Positions 1 to 5,735 of a stretch of DNA of 6,068 nucleotides are shown piece after piece. Source of the stretch: Spirochaetaceae bacterium. Its GTDB lineage: Bacteria; Spirochaetota; Spirochaetia; B11-G9. The notes under the pieces are model-generated. The model did not search any database. It was not told where the DNA came from and was given only the letters and a program-made list of their open reading frames with translations. The stretch's first letter is position 1, and every line of letters begins with the position of its first letter. The stretch covers positions 1-6,068 of the forward strand of contig DAOVSY010000187.1 in NCBI GenBank assembly GCA_030633365.1. Direction: 5' to 3'. The translations under genes and the position numbers were made by a program.

Positions 1-1100
1 AGCATGTTATAAAATCCAAAAAATTCAGCTGACTTGCTTTCGGGAATAAGTCTTGTATAATAGCTTCTGCTTAGAGCCTGGATTCCACCCTGAAAGAGCC
101 CTATCATCATTGCAAGGAAATAAAAGTGGAGAGGTGTCTGCATTAAAACACCAAAAACTGTAATAACTGCATAACCCAGTATGGCAATCTGAATTGCCTT
201 TTTTACACCTATTTTCTGTGCAAATTTATGGTAAATAAGGGCAGCCGGAAAAGCTACAAACTGAACCAGAAGAAGTGCAATAATTAGTGATTCTGCAGGG
301 AAGCCCAGAGATGTACCATAATCTACTGCCATCTTAATAATAGTATCAACACCATCTATATAGAACCAGTATGCCAAAAGAAAAGTTCCCACTACTTTTA
401 AATGGCGAATTTCCGTTAAAGTACTCTTTAGTTGTTTCCAACCGGCAGATACAGCTTTATATAGCGGCATGCTGTCTTCATTATCAGGTTCTTTTACAAA
501 TAGGAAAATTGGTAATGAAAAAACTATCCACCATATAGCTACACTTATAAAAGATAATCTTATTCCTGTTGCTCCGTCTGGAATCCCAAACATTTCAGGT
601 TTTAGATACATAAGTACATTAACTACAAATAACAGTCCTCCACCAATGTAACCGAGTGAAAATCCCAGGGAAGAGACATAGTCAACTTTTTTCTCACTGG
701 CAACAGCCGGGAGCAGAGAATCATAAAAAATATTTCCACCGGAAAAACCTATTGTACCTACAATATAAAAGAGTGCAGCCATTTGCCAATTACCTGCCTG
801 AACAAGCCATAAGGCCCCGGTCATAATGGCACCCAAAAATGCAAAGAAACCTAAAAACTTCTTTTTTGCACTACCTTTATCTGCAATTGCCCCAAGAATA
901 GGTGCCATTGCAGCTACAAGAATTGCAGCCAGTGAATTTGCTGTTCCAAGATAAAAAGTACTTGTTTGAACGCTTGCCCCTGTCGACCAGTAAGCTTTAA
1001 AAAATACAGGAAAAAACCCAGCCATTACTGTAGTAGCAAAAGCACTGTTTGCCCAGTCATATAGAGTCCAGGATAGTATTGCTTTTCTGGTATCTTTCAT
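1..1100 (-). CDS. UMF1-family MFS transporter (Atg22-like), 3' end beyond window
   Basis: Inner-membrane major facilitator superfamily permease of the UMF1/Atg22-like group; the substrate is unknown, and members are usually annotated only as MFS transporters. The visible 366 residues start MKDTRKAILSWTLYDWANSA, the characteristic UMF1 N-terminus with YDWANSAF ahead of the first membrane helix. Further family signatures are PILGAIADKG (cytoplasmic loop between helices 2 and 3), FYDSLLPAVA, YIGGG, a central charged cytoplasmic linker (KEPDNEDSMPLYKA), AYWFYIDGVDTIIKMA, and near the cut GGIQALSRSYYTRLIPESKS followed by AEFFGFYNM. The reading frame is open throughout with many hydrophobic segments. 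Full members are roughly 420-450 residues, so about 60-80 C-terminal residues are missing. The ATG at 1098-1100 has a good AGGAG six bases upstream. It is transcribed divergently from the ApgM-family gene. The family call is strong; no substrate can be inferred from the context. Confidence 0.9.
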   Translation of the reverse strand, partial: MKDTRKAILSWTLYDWANSAFATTVMAGFFPVFFKAYWSTGASVQTSTFYLGTANSLAAILVAAMAPILGAIADKGSAKKKFLGFFAFLGAIMTGALWLVQAGNWQMAALFYIVGTIGFSGGNIFYDSLLPAVASEKKVDYVSSLGFSLGYIGGGLLFVVNVLMYLKPEMFGIPDGATGIRLSFISVAIWWIVFSLPIFLFVKEPDNEDSMPLYKAVSAGWKQLKSTLTEIRHLKVVGTFLLAYWFYIDGVDTIIKMAVDYGTSLGFPAESLIIALLLVQFVAFPAALIYHKFAQKIGVKKAIQIAILGYAVITVFGVLMQTPLHFYFLAMMIGLFQGGIQALSRSYYTRLIPESKSAEFFGFYNM

Positions 1101-1106
1101 AAAGAA

Positions 1107-1111
1107 CTCCT
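1107..1111 (-). promoter_or_regulatory. Ribosome binding site of the UMF1 transporter gene
   Basis: On the minus strand AGGAG lies six bases before the ATG at 1098-1100. This is the best Shine-Dalgarno match in the window, and it fixes the transporter start. Confidence 0.8.
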
Positions 1112-1132
1112 ATTTTATTGCATTTAATGTAG

Positions 1133-1256
1133 CTAATCAGGCTAAGGCTAATAGGCAGTTACTGGAAGAAGGCTAAAGGCTATTAGACTATTAGGGCAGT
1201 CAATCTTTCGATTATTTTCCCTAACAGCCTTTAGCCTAACAACCTACAGCCTTTTC
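1133..1256. repeat. AGGCT-rich inverted repeat in divergent spacer (copy A)
   Basis: This stretch is built from reiterated AGGCTAA / GGCTATTAG words on the left and their complements on the right. The clearest pair is AGGCTAAAGGCTATTAG at 1170-1186 against CTAACAGCCTTTAGCCT at 1221-1237. The reverse complement matches at 16 of 17 positions, with a 34-base loop. Further partial copies flank it: AGGCTAAGGCTAATAGG around 1139-1155 and CCTACAGCCTT at 1243-1253. A related copy lies at 3441-3525 in the other divergent spacer. The word spacing of about seven bases recalls the short heptamer repeats known from some bacteria, but no named family can be assigned. It sits upstream of both the transporter and the ApgM-family gene. 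Confidence 0.8.
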
Positions 1257-1352
1257 GTCTATGATTGTACTTTAAATTTTGCTTCTACGCATTGATTTTT
1301 TATTAAAAATCTGGTTTTTTATAAGAACCTCTAAAAAAATAAGGATTTAATT
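1257..1352 (+). promoter_or_regulatory. AT-rich leader, probable promoter region of the ApgM-family gene
   Basis: This is the only part of the divergent spacer free of the AGGCT repeat on the ApgM side. It is strongly AT-rich, with T-runs at 1296-1301 and 1315-1320. Several weak promoter-like words occur, such as TTGATT at 1292-1297, TATTAA at 1301-1306 and TATAAG at 1320-1325. No pair has both good sequence and 16-18 base spacing. A promoter is inferred from position and composition only; the exact elements cannot be named. Confidence 0.3.
1341..1345 (+). promoter_or_regulatory. Ribosome binding site deciding the TTG start of the ApgM-family gene
   Basis: AAGGA lies seven bases before the TTG at 1353-1355. 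Initiation at this TTG gives the expected N-terminus (M)KYLIILGDGMADRP. The next in-frame ATG, at codon 11, would remove the metal-binding Asp-9 strand, so the TTG must be the start. Confidence 0.75.
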
Positions 1353-2576
1353 TTGAAATATTTGATAATACTTGGTGATGGTATGGCAGACAGGCCAATT
1401 GAAAAATTAGGAGGGAAAACACCTCTTATGGCAGTAGAAAAACCATATATAGATTCTGTTGCCTCTAAAGGCAGAAATGGTATGTTAAAAACTATTCCAG
1501 ATGATATGCCTACAGGCAGTGCGGTCGCAAATCTTGGGGTTATGGGTTACGATTCTCATAAATACTTTAAAGGCCGGGGAGTTCTGGAAGCAGCCAATAT
1601 GGGTGTGGAAGTGGATGAAAATGATCTTGTTTTTAGATGTAATATTCTAAATATAACTGATCAAAAGATAATAAATCATTCAGCTGGACATATTTCAACT
1701 AAAGAATCCAGGGTCTTAATAGCTGCCCTTAATGATTCTTTGGAAAATATTCCTGAATTTAAAAATGTAAAATTTTATCCAGGAATTTCTTTTAAACATC
1801 TTTTAATAGTAAGTAATGCTGGTAGATCTCAAATTGAGTGTACTCCTCCCCATGATCACCCTGGTGAAGTCTTTACAAATCTACTTGTAAAACCATTAAA
1901 TGATAACAGCAAAAAAATTGCAGAACTAATTAACTCTCTTATTATGCACTCTCAGAAAGTCCTTGGTAATCATCCAATAAATACTGAACGTAGTAAATCT
2001 TCCAAAGACCCTGCCAGCTCAATATGGCCCTGGTCTTCTGGAACAAAACCTGTAATGCCTTCTTTTAAAGAGCTCTATGGCCTTAAGGGTGCCGTTATTT
2101 CCGGAGTGGATCTAATAAATGGAATTGGTGTATATGCAGGAATGGATGTTATTCGGGTTAACGGAGCTACGGGATTGTACAATACAAACTATGAAGGAAA
2201 AGCTGAGGCTGCTATAGAGACTCTTAAAACACATGACTTCCTTTATCTTCATGTAGAAGCAACAGATGAAGCTGGCCATGATGGTAATCTCGATCTAAAA
2301 ATGAAATGTATAGAATATCTGGATAAACGAATTGTAAAGTATATTTTAGAGCATAAAAATGAAATTGGAGATGATCTTACAATAGCCATTCTTCCCGATC
2401 ATCCAACTCCTGTAGAAATGAGAATTCATACAAGAGAACCCATCCCTTTTATAATAATGAAGCCTGGAGAAACTCCTGATGATGTAAAAATATATGATGA
2501 AGAATCTGCTAAAACAGGATCTTATGGTGAAATTGAAGGTGCAGAATTTATTAATCTGTTGATTGGAACATCGTAG
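1353..2576 (+). CDS. apgM: Cofactor-independent phosphoglycerate mutase, archaeal-type (ApgM family)
   Basis: Cytoplasmic alkaline-phosphatase-superfamily metalloenzyme expected to interconvert 3- and 2-phosphoglycerate in glycolysis and gluconeogenesis without 2,3-bisphosphoglycerate. Bacterial relatives have also been proposed to be homoserine kinases in threonine synthesis; no thr gene is visible here, so mutase is the default. Its 407 residues match the usual length of about 400. Visible motifs are LGDGMADRP (residues 7-15, metal-ligand Asp-9), DMPTGSAVANLGVMGYD (51-67, probable nucleophile Ser-56), GRGVLEAANMG (74-84), TPPHDHPG (164-171), HVEATDEAGHDGN (300-312) and LPDHPTPVEMRIHT (347-360), which carry the expected Asp and His metal ligands. 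The catalytic set looks complete. It starts with TTG after a good AAGGA. The TAG stop lies inside GTAGGGGCAC, a word shared with the hairpin at 5702-5735, so the C-terminus ends in repeat DNA. It is convergent with trmH. Confidence 0.9.
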   Translation: MKYLIILGDGMADRPIEKLGGKTPLMAVEKPYIDSVASKGRNGMLKTIPDDMPTGSAVANLGVMGYDSHKYFKGRGVLEAANMGVEVDENDLVFRCNILNITDQKIINHSAGHISTKESRVLIAALNDSLENIPEFKNVKFYPGISFKHLLIVSNAGRSQIECTPPHDHPGEVFTNLLVKPLNDNSKKIAELINSLIMHSQKVLGNHPINTERSKSSKDPASSIWPWSSGTKPVMPSFKELYGLKGAVISGVDLINGIGVYAGMDVIRVNGATGLYNTNYEGKAEAAIETLKTHDFLYLHVEATDEAGHDGNLDLKMKCIEYLDKRIVKYILEHKNEIGDDLTIAILPDHPTPVEMRIHTREPIPFIIMKPGETPDDVKIYDEESAKTGSYGEIEGAEFINLLIGTS

Positions 2577-2745
2577 GGGCACCCTTCGATCACTTCGATA
2601 CATTTTGCTTCTAATACGGGGATTATATATGGGGGTGCAAAACACTCAGTGACCGAATGGCACGGTGTTACAGTGGTTCTTGTATTTCTGTATATTCTTC
2701 GGTGGCTGAGTGTTTTTGCTTGCAAAAATGTATCGAAGTCATCGA
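2574..2745. repeat. Inverted pair of a short repeat unit between convergent genes (BIME- or MITE-like)
   Basis: Two copies of one unit face each other. The right copy is 2698-2745, the left copy 2586-2657. Outer arms 2586-2608 and 2722-2745 are reverse complements with one mismatch and one extra A. Inner arms 2637-2657 and 2698-2719 match except for two bases and one extra A. In the right copy the two halves are separated by only TT; in the left copy by 28 bases (2609-2636). About 40 bases (2658-2697) form the centre. The left edge carries GTAGGGGCAC (2573-2582), also found at 5705-5714. RNA from either strand could fold into a long stepped hairpin, so the element may end transcription from both sides, though no hairpin plus U-run is present. 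It carries no gene, and no target-site duplication is obvious. Confidence 0.85.
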
Positions 2746-3416
2746 CGTCTGTAAAATTCCTCTTCAAGACTGGCAGCATTCTTTACAGATTTACGCATCC
2801 ATTCCAGAAGAACAACCTCTTTTTCCTCTGAATCCAATGTCCAGTCTATATCTGATTCTCTAAGCCTGTGGCTTAAACTATGAAGACTTAGGGCACAGGA
2901 TACAGATATATTAAAACTTTCTACAAATCCATACATAGGGATTTTCATAAATTCGTCTGCATTATCAAGGACAGTATCAGAAAGGCCATGCATTTCTGTT
3001 CCAAAAAATAAAGCAATTTTCCCCTTTTGAAGATTAAAATTTTCCAGGTTTTGATCATTTGAATGAGGACTTGTAGCTACAATTCTATATCCATTTTTTT
3101 TTAGATTCTCTATGGCTGTTTTACTGTTTTCTTTTTCTTTACTATAATTATGCATAGTAAGCCATTGGCTTGTTCCCAGGGAAACTCCCGGGTTTACTTT
3201 ATAAGAATTGCTATTTTCTATAATATGCACATCCTGAATTCCAAACCCATCACAACTGCGCAGCACAGCACTTGCATTATGCGGTTGAAATATATTTTCC
3301 AATACTACAGTCAGATATCTGGTTCTTAAGGAAAGGACGTTATTCATCTTTATTAGACGTTGTTCAGTAACAAAGGTTTTGAAGTACTCCGTAAGCTCAC
3401 GATTTGATACATTCAT
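2739..3416 (-). CDS. trmH: tRNA (guanosine-18-2'-O)-methyltransferase TrmH (SpoU family)
   Basis: Cytoplasmic SPOUT-class enzyme that transfers a methyl group from S-adenosylmethionine to the 2'-OH of G18 in the tRNA D-loop. The 225 residues show the three SpoU motifs. Motif 1 is QPHNASAVLRSCDGFG (44-59, with Asn-47 and Arg-53, the latter matching the catalytic Arg). Motif 2 is ALFFGTEMHGLS (135-146, Glu-141). Motif 3 is IPMYGFVESFNISVSCAL (159-176, Asn-169), which forms the trefoil-knot cofactor site. The spacing of these residues fits TrmH. The N-terminal TEYFKTFVTEQR and RTRYLTVVLENI match TrmH rather than the rRNA methylase RlmB, which carries a larger N-terminal domain. The start ATG at 3414-3416 is preceded by GGAG, 14 bases away, which is long; an in-frame stop a few codons upstream excludes an extension of any length. 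The TGA stop and the last two or three codons (RRR) lie at or in the repeat unit of the convergent spacer. Confidence 0.92.
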   Translation of the reverse strand: MNVSNRELTEYFKTFVTEQRLIKMNNVLSLRTRYLTVVLENIFQPHNASAVLRSCDGFGIQDVHIIENSNSYKVNPGVSLGTSQWLTMHNYSKEKENSKTAIENLKKNGYRIVATSPHSNDQNLENFNLQKGKIALFFGTEMHGLSDTVLDNADEFMKIPMYGFVESFNISVSCALSLHSLSHRLRESDIDWTLDSEEKEVVLLEWMRKSVKNAASLEEEFYRRR

Positions 3417-3440
3417 AATATATTTTTAAACTCCATTTTT

Positions 3441-3525
3441 TAGCTGTTTAGGCTGAAGGCTATTAGTCTTCCATGTCGTATTCAAGTCCTAACATCCTAA
3501 GCCCCTAAAAGCCTACAGCCTTCTT
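3441..3525. repeat. AGGCT-rich inverted repeat in divergent spacer (copy B)
   Basis: Related to the repeat at 1133-1256. AGGCTGAAGGCTATTAG at 3450-3466 pairs with CTAAAAGCCTACAGCCT at 3505-3521, the reverse complement matching at 15 of 17 positions, with a 38-base loop. The left arm resembles copy A closely (GGCTRAAGGCTATTAG), and the right arm shares CCTACAGCCTT with it. The repeat fills most of a 148-base divergent spacer, leaving about 24 bases to the trmH start and about 39 to the phosphatase start. Promoters of one or both genes therefore probably overlap it. Confidence 0.75.
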
Positions 3526-3564
3526 TAGCTTCCCTTTCCTCACTGCCTGTGTTAGTATCCAGGT

Positions 3565-5694
3565 ATGAATATTCGTCCTAAACTTGTTCTTCTGCAGTTA
3601 ACAGCTGTTGCTGGATTTATTATAGCTCTCTCTGTAATTTATTTCTATTCCCAATCAATTCTTAAACAGAAAAACTTTCAAATACATTCAGAAAAAGTCC
3701 TTGCCGGAGTGGAGCAAATTAAATCCAAACTGGATAGAGTAATGGTTTCAAATGTAGATCTTTTTGATCAAAAAGCTGATATAATTGATTCAATAAATAG
3801 TTTTGGAATCCTCTTTAATCAATTTAGAGATACTTCTATACAAAAAGTTATTCCAGAAGAAGATGCTCTTTTTTTATCAGGTCTTATTGATACATGGCTG
3901 GATATTTATGAAACTTCCTTCCTTTCGTTGTTTAGTAAAATGGATAAAATTATTGTTAGCCCCTTTTCTCAAGCCGAGGGAACCAGTGAGTTAATTAGAA
4001 TTCGTTATAACCTCGTTGATAGTGGAGAATTTGATCATGATTTTTTAAACGATATATTTCAGCTTGAAGGTAGTTTAAGAATTGTAGGAATTAATACTTA
4101 TACTTTTATGACGGATCTTGAGAATGAGTTGGCCCTGCTTCGTGATTATACATCGAGATCGATAACCAGGAGTATGATCTTCGCTGTAAGTATTTCGATT
4201 ATTACTGTTATCTTTAGTATTCTAATTATAACTATTTTTTCCAGGCGTATGGGATCCCGTATTATACAAATACGAGATGCAATTCAATCCTTGTCATTGG
4301 GTGATTTTTCAAAAAAATTACAAATTGAATCAGGGGATGAGTTTGAAAATTTTTCAAATCATTATAATATTTTTAAAAACGAATTGTGGGAAAAGCTCGA
4401 ATCTGTATTGGATTTTATGCTTGAAATTAGTGGATCTATATCTATAGAGAGTAATTTGGATAGAGTCCTTGAAATTGTTATTGACTCTGCTGTAAAAAAT
4501 ACAGCAGCTGATGCTGGATCAGTTTTCCTTGTTGATGAGCTTGATGATTCATTAATTAAACAGAAAATAGCTATTGGCTTACTGCCTCCTCTTTTCAATG
4601 TTTCTCCTGAAAATTCAAACAGTATGGATAAACTGGTGGAATTGGTTTTAAATACACCAATTTTGATGGGAGAAACTATTATTGGCAAAGCCGTTGAAAC
4701 TGGTCGTAATTTTTTTATTAGAGAAGTTAAGTCTGAAGAAGAATTAAAACAAAACCAGATAGAAGGATCTCTTCTTTTTATCAGTTCAATAATGGTAGTT
4801 CCTCTTATCATAGGAGGCAGAGTTCTTGGTACTTTGGTTCTTTCTAAAAATAGACCAGGAGAAAAATTTACAGATATTGATTTCAACCATATTAGAACTT
4901 TTAGTGATTATGCAGCTTTAACTATTGATAATATATATAATTATCATGATTTGATAGAGAAAAGTGAACTTCATAGAGAAATACGAATTGCAGCTGATAT
5001 TCAAAAAAATCTGTTACCAGGAACTATTCCGGATACAAAAGGGTTATCTTTTGCAGCTTTTACAGAAGCAGCAAGAGGTGTAAGTGGTGATTATTATGAC
5101 TTTTTTAGACTGGATAAAAATAAATCAGCAATTATTATATGTGATGTTGTAGGTAAAGGAGTTCCAGCTTCTTTATTGATGATAATGATTAGAACCATTA
5201 TTAGATTAGCAGCTTCTCCCAAAAGAGACGCAGCACAACTTCTTACCATACTTAACAGAGCTATTATTGGAAGAACTGAAGCTGATCAGTTTGCTACAAT
5301 GAGTTTTATTATTTATGATGATTTAAAGAAGGAGATTGCATATTCAAATGCAGCTCATGCACCCCTCCTTCACTATCGAAGTAAATCAGGAACTTTTATT
5401 GAAATAGATACACCCGGTCTGCCAATAGGTATTGAAAGTTCAGTTAGATATGAACAAAAAATTGTAACACTTGAAAAAGATGATATTTTAGCTTTATATA
5501 CTGATGGAATTACAGAAGCAAGGAATAATCTTCATAAAGAGTATTCCCAGTATTCTCTTCAAAGAGTGGTAAAGAATGAGGCCAGATTAAAACCAGCAAA
5601 AATTATTGAATCATTAAGATCAGATCTTAAATCTTTTGTTGGTGATTCCAGACAACATGATGATCAGACATTATTAATTATGAAGGCGACATAA
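3565..5694 (+). CDS. Membrane-bound HAMP-GAF-PP2C (SpoIIE-type) Ser/Thr phosphatase
   Basis: Sensor-phosphatase of 709 residues. It is anchored by a membrane helix at about residues 7-28, followed by a mostly helical extracytoplasmic region (29-203) and a second helix (about 204-226). Next come a HAMP linker (about 227-282, with LGDFSKKLQIESGDEF), a GAF domain (about 290-458) and a helical linker with HREIRIAADIQKNLLP (470-485). The C-terminal PP2C/SpoIIE domain carries the metal-binding motifs VSGDYYDFF (Asp-509, Asp-512), ICDVVGKGVPASL (Asp-527), YTDGITEA (Asp-647) and HDDQT (Asp-699, Asp-700). All are present, so it should be active. Family members remove phosphate from Ser/Thr of STAS-type or SiaC-like regulators in partner-switching systems; the ligand and partner here are unknown. 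The ATG at 3565 gives a proper N-terminal membrane anchor. No good Shine-Dalgarno is seen, only AGG one base before the ATG. The gene is convergent, 34 bases from the next. Confidence 0.93.
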   Translation: MNIRPKLVLLQLTAVAGFIIALSVIYFYSQSILKQKNFQIHSEKVLAGVEQIKSKLDRVMVSNVDLFDQKADIIDSINSFGILFNQFRDTSIQKVIPEEDALFLSGLIDTWLDIYETSFLSLFSKMDKIIVSPFSQAEGTSELIRIRYNLVDSGEFDHDFLNDIFQLEGSLRIVGINTYTFMTDLENELALLRDYTSRSITRSMIFAVSISIITVIFSILIITIFSRRMGSRIIQIRDAIQSLSLGDFSKKLQIESGDEFENFSNHYNIFKNELWEKLESVLDFMLEISGSISIESNLDRVLEIVIDSAVKNTAADAGSVFLVDELDDSLIKQKIAIGLLPPLFNVSPENSNSMDKLVELVLNTPILMGETIIGKAVETGRNFFIREVKSEEELKQNQIEGSLLFISSIMVVPLIIGGRVLGTLVLSKNRPGEKFTDIDFNHIRTFSDYAALTIDNIYNYHDLIEKSELHREIRIAADIQKNLLPGTIPDTKGLSFAAFTEAARGVSGDYYDFFRLDKNKSAIIICDVVGKGVPASLLMIMIRTIIRLAASPKRDAAQLLTILNRAIIGRTEADQFATMSFIIYDDLKKEIAYSNAAHAPLLHYRSKSGTFIEIDTPGLPIGIESSVRYEQKIVTLEKDDILALYTDGITEARNNLHKEYSQYSLQRVVKNEARLKPAKIIESLRSDLKSFVGDSRQHDDQTLLIMKAT

Positions 5695-5701
5695 TTTTAT
5701 C

Positions 5702-5735
5702 CCAGTAGGGGCACGGCGCACCGTGCCCCTACTGG
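5702..5735. repeat. Perfect 15-bp palindrome GTAGGGGCACGG (REP-like), possible bidirectional terminator
   Basis: CCAGTAGGGGCACGG at 5702-5716 and CCGTGCCCCTACTGG at 5721-5735 are exact reverse complements around the four-base loop CGCA. After one mismatch at each base, four more A/T pairs (TTAT/ATAA) extend the stem. It stands out as GC-rich in an AT-rich neighbourhood. It begins eight bases after the phosphatase stop and covers the stop and last two codons of the gene coming the other way. No run of T follows on either strand, so it is not a classical intrinsic terminator, although a hairpin this stable could still halt polymerase or protect 3' ends. A GTAG head followed by a palindrome is the usual layout of REP elements mobilised by RAYT (TnpA-REP) transposases; that link is an inference. 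Confidence 0.9.

Noticed and set aside
469..651. Short plus-strand open frame inside the transporter gene
   Set aside because: It is antisense to a well-supported UMF1 transporter frame and has no recognisable features.
2711..2730. TTTTTGC-TT-GCAAAAA as an intrinsic terminator for the ApgM-family gene
   Set aside because: The stem is AT-rich with a two-base loop and is not followed by a T-run on either strand. It is better explained as the core of the repeat unit.
2346..2863. Several short open frames on both strands across the convergent spacer
   Set aside because: They overlap the ends of the ApgM-family gene and trmH and are largely translations of the inverted repeat; the peptide CIEVI appears on both strands because the repeat is inverted. 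No ribosome binding site or family likeness is present.
3417..3434. Alternative upstream start for trmH nearer the GGAG motif
   Set aside because: The in-frame codon at 3426-3428 on the minus strand is TAA, and no usual start codon lies between it and the ATG at 3414-3416. The N-terminus from that ATG already matches the family.
3530..3558. Possible promoter TTCCCT / TAGTAT 17 bases apart before the phosphatase gene
   Set aside because: The -35 match is poor, and the -10 would place transcription start almost at the ATG. It is too weak to annotate without transcript data.
4362..4886. Long open frame on the minus strand opposite the phosphatase GAF region
   Set aside because: It lies wholly within a gene with intact domains and motifs on the plus strand. 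Its translation is low-complexity, Ser/Ile/Lys-rich and matches nothing, as expected of an antisense shadow.
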